Assembly (NCBI GenBank): GCA_037976565.1
Contig: CP137669.1
Coordinates: forward strand, 37,908,912-37,972,911
Reading direction: 5' to 3'
Length of the DNA stretch: 64,000 nt
Source of the DNA: Mesocentrotus franciscanus
Taxonomy: Eukaryota > Echinodermata > Echinoidea > Camarodonta > Strongylocentrotidae
The notes under the pieces were generated by a model. It searched no databases and was not told the origin of the DNA. It saw nothing but the letters and a program-made list of their open reading frames with translations. Numbering within the stretch: the first letter of the stretch is position 1; every line of letters starts with the position of its first letter. The translations under genes were made by a program, and so were the position numbers. This document shows positions 40,601 through 54,900 of the stretch, piece after piece.

Positions 40601-43520
40601 AGTTTTCCTTTTGGTCACATGACTTAGTCTCAGACCTCCAGTGTTTTGATTGAATAAGTATAATACAGGCCTCTGGCTTTTGATTTAGGTCTGATTATTG
40701 ATATTGTTTTGCAACTGGTTTGGGGTGTTGTAAAGTGAATTTTCCAATTCAACAAGATTAGAGATAGGTTTTTAAAAAAGTACAGCTAATTCTCAATTTT
40801 GTGATAGGGCTTTAGCAGAGTGTATAGCAGTCATAGCAATGAGTGCCAAAAATAAGTATTTGACACAGACAATATTGTTTCTTTAAAAAAGAAGCCAAAC
40901 ATTGTTTTCCTCTATGAAATTTTACAATGCAAGAGAATGTACTGAATTTTTTTTCATATGTGGTATATAAAATGTATCACTATGAACCAACTCACTGAAT
41001 TAATACGTTATAGAAAATAGAGTAATATGCAAGTGTAACAGTGTAGAAAGCTCTCAATTTTATGAAGGAGTTGATGGGATCAAATTAGCACATACTGAAT
41101 GACATACAATATAATAGCTGGTACCTGGCATGGTTAAAAGCCCATTTGAGTTGCAGATGTGGTATTTTGACAGATTGTAATAATACTACTTGTGTTTAGT
41201 TATTAAAGCTGGTTACTAATGCTTACATGTGAATATGTAATCTGTTTTAGTGGATTAGCTGTGAAAATGAAAGTGTACCTTGGAATACATGTACTTGTTG
41301 AAGATATTCTTGAATGCTCACAGCCATCATAGCATGGAGAAATAAAGAAAAGTTTCATTTTCTTGCAAATTATTTTTAGCCCATTACCAACATGAATGGG
41401 ATGGTTCTTGTATGAAGCTTAGGGGGATAGAATGTGCTATTCAACGCTTTTAGAGTTTGAGGATGTGCCTATATCACGGTATCTTCAAAGCTGTATAGAT
41501 CTTTCCATGTAAAAACATACCATATTCTTTAAACTGATTGTGCTCATCCTAATACTTCTATTTGACCGAGACGAATATGGAGATAATCTATCATAAAAGT
41601 GAGATTAAGTTTCCCCTGATACTTTCTTACAGAAAGCCTATAATCCTATCAAAACAACATGGAAGTGTTTGCTACACAGTATTTCTTTTTCTAGAACATT
41701 CCAACTATTAATCACTCTAAGTATGTATTTATTTACTCATTTTCTGTCTCTCTCTACACCAATAGTAAATAATTGTAAAATTAACTTAACTTAGTTATCA
41801 AGAGATTAAAGATGTAATGGTAGGCTAAAGGTTCTTTGGAATGTGTCTCGTCCTCAACAAAATTTCATACCATCTATGATAATGGACTAGTAGTTTACAG
41901 CAAAAACCTACCGGTAGTTATAGAAATTGGTTACATGCAATAACTTTTTGGCTGAACAATTTTCATTAACATTTCTTATTCATAGCCATCCCATATTGTC
42001 TAATCATCAGTATGGCTTATATTGTACAATTTAAAAACAACCAAGATAGAACACAGAGATAGATATTTGTTATATCCCTCTGCCAACTCAAGTGATATAA
42101 TTTTTATAACACCTGTATGGACAGCTAACTTTGGCTGCCTGGACTTTTTCATATATATACGTGTCTGACAGCAATGACCTTTTTGAGGATAAATGCAAAT
42201 GAAATGAATTATATTGCCATTTATGAAACTAATCAGATTAATATGGTGTTGTCCGTAACTCAAGAAGTTTAAGCAAGTAAAACTTTATACTTTCATATAC
42301 TGGCGTCAAAGGCTAATGACTAAAAATATTTGCTCTGAATGTTTTGAGTTCAATACCAGTGACTATATTTGAGATCGCAGCTTCAAATAATAGTGCAGTA
42401 AAGAGAAATTTCAAGGTTAAATACTCTGTAGATGAAAGGAAAAGCAATTTTGTGAGTGTATTACATGTGTAGTTGATGCTCCCATGTGCACTTGCACAGA
42501 AGTTAACTCATCTGCAGGCATGGAAATGACATCATTCTTCCCCTTTTGCTCTGTAATCCTTAATGATTTGAATGTGTGTGTCTTTTTATTGGGGGTGGGG
42601 GTGGTGTTGATTTTATGTCTTTTAACAATATACAAATGAGTTTTTCAAGTGATTAGTCTTCTATAAGCCAGCTATTCCTTTAAAATGTTGACAGAACAAA
42701 AGGGACCAGTGAGTACTTTCAATATTGCACAAAAGAAAATAGAATTATGAGGTGAAGGATAGATTAAAACTAGCAACATTTTCTTACAAGTATCAAAGAA
42801 ATGCATGGTGCTAGACCAAAACGTCTTGAAGGGTTAACATACATGTACTTTAAAACCAGAAACTTCCACAACTTGCAAAAATTCAGTGTTAATTCACATG
42901 CTTTGCCTCATGAATTTTTGTGAATCTGGATTATGTATGAGATTCACAAAAGTTTTTTTGCAAATGAAAAGTTAGTAGTACTGTAGAATACATTTATTTC
43001 AATGAACATGGATCAACATTTGATACCATACTTTCAAGCATTCTTTCATTTGGATTCTTCTGATGAAAGAGACGATTATTAAGAAAGAAAATAGAAAGGT
43101 CTTGTTCATTGCAATGTCATGGTGAAGTTTGTATTTTTTTCTCCATACATTGCAAAATATACAGTCAAACCTGCTTTAGTGACCACCTGTCTACAAAGAC
43201 CACCTGTCTACAAAGACCACATTTGTTGTTTCCCTTGAAAATGGTTTCTCATTGAAACATGTACTAAAGGAACCTGTCTACAAAGACCACCTGTCTACAA
43301 AGACCACTTTTTGTGTTTCCCTTGGGCGGTCGCTATAGACAGGTTTGACTGTACAACACTGCGATCTGCAAATTCTTGTACAGTTATTGCCTGCGTATTT
43401 AAGTGATATGAATATAGATGGTGAAAGATGTGAGAGTTATGATTCATATGCACTGCACTTAAAACTTGTTGTTGCTCTCTCGAAAATGTTTTAAAATGAA
43501 ATGTGTCTATTGAATAAACT
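37628..43520 (+). other. USP34 3' UTR and intergenic region
   Basis: No coding exon was recognised on either strand. The sequence is AT-rich and largely free of repeats up to about 43160, as expected for a long 3' UTR. AATAAA occurs at 41341-41346 and at 43513-43518. A MITE with CAGTCAAACCTG ends lies at 43161-43353. The true transcript end cannot be set from sequence alone. Confidence 0.45.
43161..43353. mobile_element. CAGTCAAACCTG MITE, complete copy 1
   Basis: Perfect inverted ends (ACAGTCAAACCTG / CAGGTTTGACTGT) around tandem GTCTACAAAGACCACCT words. About 193 bp. It sits between the two host genes, about 150 bp from the candidate shared poly(A) site. Confidence 0.75.
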
Positions 43521-43528
43521 CGCTTTAT
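43513..43528. terminator. Head-to-head poly(A) signals of two convergent genes (candidate)
   Basis: AATAAA on the plus strand (43513-43518) and TTTATT, which is AATAAA on the minus strand (43523-43528), lie four bases apart. The site is between the ends of USP34 (+) and the CatSper subunit gene (-). It could serve as a shared bidirectional polyadenylation site. Other hexamers exist (41341-41346 plus; 43988-43993 minus), so this is one candidate. Confidence 0.3.
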
Positions 43529-43529
43529 T

Positions 43530-45156
43530 GCAACAATGAAATAACAATTTGAACAGATTGAAGCGATTCATTTTATGTGTGAATGTGGAATCATGTTTGT
43601 AAATCCATTTGTAAATTACTTTGTCCAAGAGACATACTCTAAAATCACTTCACAGTGCCAATTTGTATCTGACAACTAAAATCAGCATGTGGAATGCATT
43701 GATAAGGGAATTATGTTCTTGTTTCATACTACACTGAATGAGCTACACATTTGGGAATGATTAGTGCACACATTTGGGAATGTTGAGCTCCTGTAATGTG
43801 TACTCACAGCTCAGTCATTCTATGAAACACGAGAGGAGATATCAGAAACATAGAAATAGGGACAGCCTTTACATGGCACAGAATGTACTGGATGTCTGAA
43901 TGGTTTATATCTTGAAGCAATGTAAAAGAAGAAAAAATAAATAGATAAATGACAATTTTTTTTTGTTTTCTTCCATTGATAGATAACTTTATTTTTGTAC
44001 AAATCTGTGCATATATTCACATAGTTACACCATTACCATGTAGATACCTGTATGTTCAAGTTCAAATGGTAAAATTTATCTCATTGCATTAAAACATTTC
44101 TTCAAAATGGAGCACTAAAACAGTAATGAAAAAATGGAATTTAATTCAAGTGATTGTATTATGACTGAATACTGTACTGTAAAAAAAAACAAAAAAAAAC
44201 CCCAAAACAGAGTTTACTTCAATTCTTCAAGCTTTCATTCCTGACTTCATGGAATGCACATCAGCTGCACTAAAACATGCATCCTTCATGCTTCATTAGT
44301 GATACACATAAATAAAACTAGACCACTAACAAACATGTATGCATAAACTCTCAGTTTATATCATTTTATATTCAAATTCACTGGTTAACCCTTTACATAT
44401 GTAGTTCTATGTAAGTTCATCTTGAGGTGTAGCCAAAGTCTTTTCCTCTTATCATGTAAACCTATCAGTGGATAAGATTGTACAAACCACTATCGCTTCA
44501 GACATTTTCAGAAGCTTTTAGAGAAGTAAAAGACAAAAATATAAAAACAAATTTAATCAGAATCTTTTGGATTTACAATCCCTATATAAATGCATCTGCT
44601 TATCCTCAGAATCGGGTCAGTGGAAGTTCTCAGATTGCAGTCCATATCTAAACATAGTAGGATATAGTAAAGACATCTGTACCTAGCAGCCCAAAACATG
44701 TTCTCTGCTTTGCTTTCAAGGCATACCAGTTAGTTCAATAGTTACAAGGTGACAGTTTCACATCTTAATCTGTGGTTATAAGATTTCAGATTGGTGAAAA
44801 TGTTATATCCTTTCAACATGGCCATTAACTTTGGATAGCTTGAATCCTCTCTTCAACCTGGTGGAAGTACCAATCGGTGCTTCTTATTTAACTTAGACTA
44901 GGGTAATTTATTTTTGAGGGTGGCGGTAAATTTTCATTCTACTGACAATTTTTCCACCTCCCATAAAAATAATTTGATATCTTCACATTGGCAAAGCAAT
45001 GTTCTTGCTCTCAATATCTAACAGGAAGATTTTGATTATCTTTTGGGTCTATCAAAGGGATAACAGATTTAGAGAGAACTGCTTCAAAACCATCAGCTTT
45101 ATCTCTCAACATCGTTAATATAAAAAGACACATAAAACTATTTACAAAAGAAGACA
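43530..45156 (-). other. Probable 3' UTR of the CatSper subunit gene
   Basis: AT-rich sequence downstream (on the minus strand) of the stop codon at 45157-45159, without recognisable exons or large repeats. A minus-strand AATAAA is at 43988-43993. Boundaries are inferred. Confidence 0.4.
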
Positions 45157-45938
45157 TCACGTTTTTGATCGATCTAGAATATTTGATGAAACGGAGCGAT
45201 GGTGGAGGCTGCTTATCCTATATCTTGATGAGTCCATGCTTCCTGTGTATTCTAATTCATCAGATTCTGAAATGAGCAATGACAAATATGAAGGACTGTT
45301 GAGTTCTTAAATCATGAAATTAGCCAGAAATAAACTGTCACAAAGTCGCTTAAAACTAAAATCATGGTTCAAACATCAATGATGACATACTCTTACGTAT
45401 CTAAATATATCATTTTGTCAAGCTATACATCTTGTTCCTGGGAAATATGTTTGGTATGCAAGTTGTTTTGCTATGAAATATTTCAATAAACATTTCTATA
45501 TTTGCAAACGTAATCATCTTTCAAAATGAAATTATCAACATTCTACATTACTACGAACATAGGAAACCTAGGAAGTATTATGCACTCTATATGAAACTTT
45601 ATTATCATTATGATTTTTCTTGCCCTCTGAAAAATTTGAATTCATTCAGATGAAAGCCATTTATTACAGATTACAGGTTTATTGCACCATAACAAAAAAA
45701 GGAGAAGACAAATTGGAAAAGGACAGAAGACAGATGCATGTACAAGACACATGTTTAATAAATGTATATAATTTCCCGATATTAAGTTTCTTTGTACAAG
45801 TCAGAATTCTGTATGATCATAGTTACCGGTACTCTTTTTGAACAATAACATGATGTAACTCACCATCTGGAAGGAAGCCATAATAATCTTCATCATTTTT
45901 TACTAATCTTTCAATGACAGTGCTTGTTGTGGATAATC
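45157..45938 (-). CDS. CatSper subunit cytoplasmic-tail exons (2 exons)
   Basis: Exons 45864-45938 and 45157-45266 carry the end of the tail: STTSTVIERLVKNDEDYYGF, then ESDELEYTGSMDSSRYRISS, ending SNILDRSKT and TGA. Phases (1 in, 1 out, 1 in) match the upstream exon. The tail is Ser/Asp/Glu/Tyr-rich, with no domain I recognise. An intron-retaining form would instead stop shortly after 47498. Splice sites are good (ATTCAG, GTGAGT; TTTCAG). Confidence 0.68.
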
Positions 45939-48900
45939 CTGAATTTTTTTATCATAATTGGAAAAAGAAAAAGAAAAATAGGCTAGATTTAAATTGTTTA
46001 ACAATAAAGATAAAATATAAATATACATATATATATATATTGTGAAATTTCTCTGCAAAGCAATTCAATATTAAAATAGCACTTTATAAGACCACAAAAT
46101 AAGACGAGATTGATTGTAAAAAAAAAAGTTCCCTGAAATTACTAGAAATATTGTTCTACAGCAGTTTTCCTCTTCAATTTTACCCTAGCTTTTAAATGTT
46201 TGACTTTGATATTAAGCTGCCCATGATGTGACCCTGATCTGTATATCAATACAGATCAGTTGCTGTTTTTAAGGGTGGAGCAACAATTTCTCAAAGTTAA
46301 AATATAAATACATTTGAAGAATTTGGCTTAAAGTGGAGGTTCATTGAGTTTAGATATTGAATTAACTTGTATCATTGCATAAGGGAAAGTTAGATCAAAC
46401 ACTTTTATCGAAATCCCCACTTAGAAACATTCAAAGTAACAATTATTATTAATTTTAAAATGGTAAAATACCGCCCCACTTTCGCACTTAAAAAGCTCTC
46501 TAAACACTGCCGAGATTTGTGACGTCACTCAATTAGGGACCGAATTATATTACCACAAGCAGACAACGTCCTAAAACAATGCACACATTTTGAATCAGTG
46601 CCTGTTTGGTCGTCTCCTCTTCACTATTTCTCTTACTTCACCAGCGTCATTTTAACTGTTTGATATTTTGCAAGCTCTAAATTTCGGACAAGGTTTCATT
46701 TGTTGAAAAATGCGTCATGAACAAAATTAAGAAATCAGCTGTAGCTTCACCATGGCTTGTAAGAAAGACGCCATTGTACATTAAACTACGTACACCAACA
46801 AATGCATGGTATGTTCAGCATTTCACTTGGGAATGAACAACATCCATCTTATTGTTCGGTGGGCTTTTCTATTCGAAAGTGGGCTGATATTCCAGTGTTC
46901 TTTTAATCAATAATTTATCCTTCCCTGAAAGGTTCAAAGCAAAGGATTTATAATTATCAGCATATCAGCATCTCTTCCCTTTTAAAATGGTGTGAAATAC
47001 GTTCATGTGTTATAATTGAGAAATTATTGCACTGAAAATATGTTCATTAGTTTTAGGACGTTGTCTGCTTACACATGCAGGATCAGTCCCTGATGTGACG
47101 GTATCCAAACATTGCTAAATTATCTGGCTAAGCTCTCATATATCCCAGATCATGAGATGTGCTTCTATTTGCGTTAATTTCTTATTGACCTAAAACCTAT
47201 TTGATTGTCATCTGCAAGCTTGTTTCTGGTGAAATATTATTGGCCATACTTGTAATTTTCAATGAATGTCTACTTTAATTGCAGCTAGAACACCCTACTG
47301 CGCATCAGTATTTAGTGCGAGGCCCTAGTGCCAGTGTATAGTGTCGGGGTTAAGGTTACAGTTTCTTGTATTATGCAGTTGTTCCAAGATTTTCTTTTGC
47401 TATCATCAGATATGTGTTTTTCTCCAACATAGGTTCAAATTATTACTAATGGTAATTTACCCTTTGGCTAATTATGTTCACAGAATGTTTGACTCACCAA
47501 TTGGCCTATGATCTATACCTTCCCTGTAGTGTACTTCCAGCTCAATCTCCTCTGAGGAATCGCTGCTGACTGGTACAACCCTCCGAGTACGGTCACGTCT
47601 AGTGCAGGATGCCTTCAAGCAATTCCACAAGCGCCTTTCCTTGAAGTTGCATACAACGAAGAGGCACACAACCAGTATGGTCACCACAAAAGACAACTGC
47701 AAGGATAGGCAGGGAGAGGGAACAGATTGTGAATGACAAGAAAAGAAATTAGGTAAGAGAGTATATTCATTTTATCTATTTCATTCTGATAATTAAACAG
47801 GATGGCTTATAAGCATTGAGATATGACAGCTGAATACAGCATACATATATAGTGTTCAAATGCAAAGAATGATTTTGTGTCAAATGAAAAGTAAGCTACC
47901 TAAACAATTTTCTAAACCTAAATTGGACTGATGGAATAAATGTGGTTACAATTCATGAGAAGTAGAGATTGAGAGAAATACAGGTGAGAAATAAGTAGAG
48001 GTGTTCAATGTGTTATATAGCATTTGTGAAATATCCAATGAGAGTATTTGAAGCAATGATAAAATAAAAGAAAGATAAATTCTGAATACTTCAATGACAC
48101 AAGATTCTCTCTGTACATACATGTGTTTACTTTTCATCTGTAATTTAGTTCTACATGCACTTAACATGTCTGACTATAATATGAAAGTACATAGATTTTG
48201 TTTTGTAATGGTTTTCATCTCTATTTCTAGGGCAAAACAAGTGAAACGCTCTCGGCGGTCTTGCCTGCATTACACAATTCGATATGATGAAAAATTGAGG
48301 TAGGGACATTATTGATAGGCAGGTTTGCCCATTAGCAGGCCCCCCAAAATGAAATCCTCTGAATCTAATCAGCATTTTGAAGTGCATTTTGAAGTGCATT
48401 TTGAAGTGAATATTGACTAAGAATATGCAGACCTGAAATGACATTTGACCTTGACTTTGTCACCTAAAAGACTAATCACATGATTTGTGATACTTGATAA
48501 CCCTTACAGTGTATGTTCAAGTTTCATGGAATAGGAATGTATACTTTCAAAATTACGATAAAAATTCAAGATCTTAACGTGATGCCACAACATAGTCTAA
48601 GTTTGATGACCGGAAATGACCTTTGACCTTGACTTTGTGACCTGAAATTCAACTCACATGATTGGGGGTACTTGATAGGCCTTTAGTCTAAGTTTCATTG
48701 AATAATAATTTATACTTTCAAAATTACATCAAAAATTCAAAAACTTAACCTCAGGTTAAGTTTTTGATGATGATGCCACAACATGGTCTAAGTTTGTTGA
48801 CCTTAAATGACCTTTGACCTTGACTTTGTGACCTGAAATTCTCCTCACATGATTGGGGATACTTGATAACCCTTTAGTCCAAGTTTCATTCAATAAGAAT

Positions 48901-51900
48901 TTATACTTTCAAAATTATATTAAAAATTCAAAAACTTAACCTTGGTTAAGGTTTTGATGTTGACGCCGCCGCCGCTGCCGCCGTCGCCGTCGCCGTCACC
49001 GCCACCGGAAAAGCGGGGCCTATGTCTCGCTTTTTGCTACGCAGGCGAGACAAAAATCAATGAAATTGATTGTTACATACTGTAGGATATCAAAATATCA
49101 TACTCCAATAAAGTGGTCTACATGCAATGACATCCAGCACTTACCACAACAATAATCACTGCACTCTTGCTACCAATATCCATGCCATGCACGTGCACAA
49201 TAAACTGCAGATCGTAGTGACAGTAGGTCGAGTCTGTATCAACTCCATGGTTTGACATCTCAATGAGAAAATAGTACTCGGGACTGCGTAGAAGTTTGCT
49301 GGGTGGGACATCGGAGCATGGGGATCCCCCTGTGCAGATCCATTTAATGGTGTTGTTGTGATGAGAGTATACAGGAATGGAGTTGTTTATTATGCTCTCT
49401 ACCCTTACAGGCTGCCATATGCGTGCTCCAGATCTACATGGAATGAAATGAAAAACAATTTAAAGCAATGTCATTATCATGTCAACAATTCAGTTTTCTG
49501 ATCAAATCATAAAAAGTTTATATTTGTATAAACCTGACCAGACTCGCCGGCACTAGCTGAAGCGTGAACGATGATCATATTTATACCTATACTAGCCACA
49601 AATGTACTAGACTTATAACTTCCTTACATTCAGGCAGACAGTATGAAATGAATGCATCCACCCATAATGCTTTCTTATTTTAATAATAATCATTCAATCA
49701 AATACAATCAACAATAGTTCCAAGAGCTGTAGAATGAATGTCAAATTCGCTTGGTTATTCATTAGTTCAATATTCTGTTTCAAATCAGCAATAAAAAGAC
49801 AAAAGCAAATGAAGTACAATAGCAAAAAACAAATATGCATGAGTAAGGTAACAAGCCAGGAAGAAAGATGTCCATATATAATGGTGACAATACATCAGAT
49901 GGGATTAGTCTACTTACATATCTAAGTTATTATATCTTAGCTGCTCCTCTGGTGTAAAAAGAACAATATCCTCTTCACTAGAATGGCTCCCACCAAGCAC
50001 AGTCAGAGTGTAGAGGCCTTTAAAGAGACTAGCTTCTCCTGTTGTGAAATCCACAACCTTGAACATCGGACGGAACGCTATATCAATGTGACAATTATTT
50101 TCATTATTATAGCAATCAAGATAAATCACACCAAAACTGAATTTAAAAGATTTAAAAGAACAAACGTTTAAGAGCAAATACCAAATGGGTCATTTTTATG
50201 TTCTTACTTGTAGCATCAACAAGGATAGTATTTACAAAATACAATATTCTCACCATCATGATAATGCAGGCAAGGTCTGTTTTCAGTCTTGATAGGACAG
50301 TCATAATAGAAACTCTTTTGAAGGATGTCAATGCTGAGCTGGAGATCAAAGACTAGCTTCCTTCCAGGTGGGCATCCAAGCATGATATCCATCGTGTAGA
50401 TACCCTTCAAGATTAGTGAAGATTATGTAGAGAAATCATGACATTTTCCAGATAAAACCCGGTTTGATTTTGTCTCCTTTCTTAATTCTTCCAAACATCA
50501 CTGGTTTAAAAAAGTTTAAAGTGTAATTACGAGTTTTAGGTCTATTCTGCATTGTAACACATCATGAAATCATGAGAAAAGATAGTAATGTGACACAAAA
50601 TTCATTTTGCTACATGCGTTCTCTAACAAAAGTATTTTTTTTTAAATCATCAAAGCCCAATTAAGCACTGTTCTGTTTAGCCTTCCAAATTTTGGTAAGA
50701 TTAAAATCTTATTTAGTTGATTAACAAGATACTAGCATATCAACACAGTTGTGTTTTAGGTGAGATACAGGGTTAGGTATAGTGTTTGGTCTAGGGTTGA
50801 AGTTTAACTTAACAGCGTCCCAATCTTCAAGCAAGTGTCGTGCAAGCATTGTTCACTATCTTTGTGTGATACATATCTTTGGTTATCTCATGAAGATGTG
50901 GAAGTACCAACTGCAAAAAGCCCATAAAATCAACAGTGTACAGCACAGTTTTGACACATTTGAGACGGGATGTGGAGATGGGGTAAGGGAAGGGAAAGAA
51001 AAGACTGGGATGAATTACCTCAAAAGCAGAAATATAATACAAAATACATATACAGTCAAACCTGTCTATGGCGACCACCCAAGGGAAACACAAATAGTGG
51101 CCATTGTAGACAGGTGGCCGTTTGCCATTTTGATTTTAAATAATTGATTGACAGCACTTGCAAGGCCTCTCGCAGACCCGCCGTGACCCGCCAATGCGAC
51201 CAACAGCAGCCGTGTAGCGACTGGGTAGCAATTACCAGCCACAGCAGCGCAATTTCGCTCACACATGCAGTCAGGCGATCGTCAGCACAGCGGCTAACTA
51301 TAAAGCTATATGAAGAGCTAATGGTCATTTACACACAATAAAACTATTCAAGCCCAAGCTCTTCAATCAAAACATACCGACAGGATATTGTTTCTTGCAC
51401 ATTTCATGAAAACATAACAATGCAGAGTCATTGTCATGAACTTCAATCGATGACTCGATTGATCGTCGCGCCGCACAGGCTAGGTCAGGCCTGGCGAGTG
51501 ACGTAAGCGGAGCCTGTCTGTCAATAAAATTTTCAGGCTCGGTCATCTGTCGGTATGTTTTGATTGAAGAGCTCGGGGTTGAATAGTTTTATTGTGTGTA
51601 AATGACCACAACAACAATAGCACTGAATGGTGATCAGACATTTGATCTGGCAACAATTGCTCCACATCATCTCTCATCAAAGATGATTGGGTAAGAGTTA
51701 GAGTTGCAATTGCGTTTTAGGTTAGCCTTAGAGTTCGGGTTAGGGTTTGTTACAGTGTTTCGTCCAGGGTTGCATTGGTTAGTGTAAGTAATGGACCATG
51801 GAGCAATTGTCACCAGAGCATGTGTCGTAGAACCCACTGAATATCACTACAACACAGAATTTGAAAGAAAGAGAGAGAGGGAGAAAGAGAGAGGGAGAGA

Positions 51901-54900
51901 GAGGAGTGGGAGAGCAAGAGAGGGGAGAGAGCAAGGGAAAGAAAGAGAAGAGAGAAAGATGATTTCTTACCTCAGGTTTGAAAATGTCTCCTTCCTTGAT
52001 GAAACATGAGAAGGTAGAATGCCACACATGTATCAGCATAGAGGCTGGGTAGAGATCCACACCAGGGCCTGCCTGCAGCTCTAATGCTCCTTTGTCTGAC
52101 AAAGTGACCTTCATATATATAGAAACGGAAAAAAATACACATACCTAAAGATTAAGTTTTCTGTATACATTTACACACTGGAAGAAACAGTAAAACTAAT
52201 TAAAAGTAGTTTTTATGGTTTCATAGAGATACATCATATTATTCACATTAAGACACTGTTTTAAATAAAGAACAGGGGAATCCCCAAAGAACCAGTAAAG
52301 CTAAATGCACTTTTGCATGTATTTAAAGAGACCTTAATTGTCAAAACACAGGATCAAACAGGGGAATTCCTCAATATAAAGCATACCCTTTCCTGCTATA
52401 GCAGGTCTTCAACATATCTGTTTACTAATAGATATATCTAAATCTGTAAATGCATGAAAAGCTCATCCAAAGTTTGCTCAACAGAGCAGGACTAAGTGAT
52501 TCAAGGTGGATTCATCTATAAATATACTATCATATGACATTCATGTACATACATGTATGTAACAGGTTAATGAATGAAATAGGTTGTCCGAATATATATA
52601 TACATATAAATCTGCTAAGAATTATTCATGAATTTGTCAACTTGTCAATATTTGTGACATTCACCAATAGGTGCATTAATTATTCTACAAATAAATAATG
52701 GTTACTTCCAAGTACCTCATATCTGATTGTGTTGTTCAACCGATACTCAAAGAAATGGGTGTTAATTCCAAGCACATCATCATTAGACACTTCAACTAGA
52801 GCATAGAGATCTTCAATTTCCACATTGCTATGAGTTAGACCAAGCTCCAAAGAGATTGCAAATTCAAAAACTTCATGTTTGTCGAGGTAGATGGTTGATG
52901 GGAGTGTTTTGGTGTTCTCTGGTGTGTTTCCAAATGGCTGTGAATGACAAACAGAAAAGTGTACATGTAGATATAAGGTGTGGTCAGGCAAAAAAACAAA
53001 AAGGGTCAAAGTCTTTGGTCTATTTCAAACCTCTTGAAAAGGTATACAGTACAAAGGTGCAACCATAACTATACAAAATGAATATGTATAATACCATTTA
53101 TTTATGCAGTGGATTTGAGGGGATTGGTTATCCTATCATGTCAATCAACTCTTTCTTTTCAAGAAGGTTGAAATTGTACATCTGAGTTTGAATTATTGGG
53201 ATGTCATCATGCCATTATTTTGCTTCATTACTTAAGGATATTTTGATGCTTTAAGAATAAATTGAATATGTTCTGGTGTATCTGATCATGAGTTCTAGAA
53301 TCATTGTTGGGTTGTTTTACAATAAGTGTTTTTATTACATGTACAAGCTTACAAATTGTTATGATTTCAAATTATAACAAACTAGGGCCCTCAGGAAGAG
53401 CAATGTTATTACTAATTAGGATAGCTTTGGTAAATAAGACCATATTAGTATCATTATACTTATGATCATTATCATTACAACTGACCTGCAAGTAGTATGC
53501 ATCAGGATCAATGTGTATCCCAGATTGCAAGTTCGTATTTTGGAAAAGATACTGATAAAAGTAGCGTAAGGTGTCTGTTTCTCCGTACCACTTGCGGAAG
53601 GGATTGTGAGTGACTTCTGCAATTTCCTGCAAAAAAAAAAAAAAATACTTTCCTTCATATCTTGATCATTAATTTCTTTTACATTGAATATAAATGCAAA
53701 GATTTTCTGCATATTTACTGCTTAACATATAAGTAGATTGCAATGTCATTTAACAATTTAACTACGAAACTGGCAAACTTGATAATAAATGAAAATTTAT
53801 ATTTCTTGCTTGTATCTAGTGCATATTTGTTTCACAAGAGCCATCCTTATCAAACTCAAATGGTTGATGATACTCTTTAGACAAGATATGTTGATTTTTA
53901 AAAACTTCTTTCAAGAGCAAACATTAATTCGTTGCCAACTGTCTTTTTTTAAAGGTATATTTTGAAGAACAGCTGAAATGGATCAAAGCACAGCTAAAAG
54001 CCTTCCTTCATGAGTAGATATAAATAACATCACACTGTATGACAGTTATTTTTGTTTCTCACCAAAGTTTTGTAAGGGATTGTGAGATTTCTTACATTGT
54101 CTCTGATTGTCTGAAGATCTTCTTTCTCACTCAATAGATGATGCACAATAACTTGGTAGATCATCAGCGATTTCTCTGTATGCTTGTCGCTCTCTGCTAA
54201 TTGGGGTGCACTAAGAAAATACCTTTCCCTTCGCTCAAACGGAAAGCTTCCAAGGTTTTCAAAGTTTACTTGACTGTATGGGCATTCGTAGTCTAGCAGA
54301 GGTGAAACACTCCTAAAGGACAACCAAAGATAGAGAATAATTGTTGTTTGCCCGGCAAAAGAGTGGGGATGCACATGTTCTATAAGTTAACAATTTAACC
54401 CGTTGACTACTGAATTCTCTAATACCAATAGGCTTATAAAGGGACCAACCGGTTCCCGTAGGCAATGGCTGAAGAGTTCTGACATTTCTTTAATCACCCC
54501 TTTCATTCATCATCATCTAATTGTTGTTACCAATAGGTTATACTGTATAAACCCATATTTTTGCATCAAGATATTTTTGTTGGTCAAGGATCAAGGACAA
54601 AATTGAGAGTTGTTAATTTTCATAAACCCACAACAACTACCAATCAACTTTTGAAGAATTATCATTCTATATCTGTGGATCGTGAACTCATTATGGAGAA
54701 TCACCATCATCATATTATGAAAACTAGATGGATGTTCGACTGCAGGCAGTTGAAAATGATGCCTCCGCCATAGAGCAATTTTACAAACCAAACAGAAGCA
54801 ATTTAAAAAATTCAAGTTTGATTGTAATCCATTAACAGGTTCTCAGAATATCGTGATTAAAAGCTATTTTTCATATACATGTATGACCCTTTGGACTATG

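Noticed and set aside
48151..48444. 97-residue minus-strand frame in the CatSper intron region
   Set aside because: It reads through the left end of repeat family A; the same frame recurs at 58245 in another copy.
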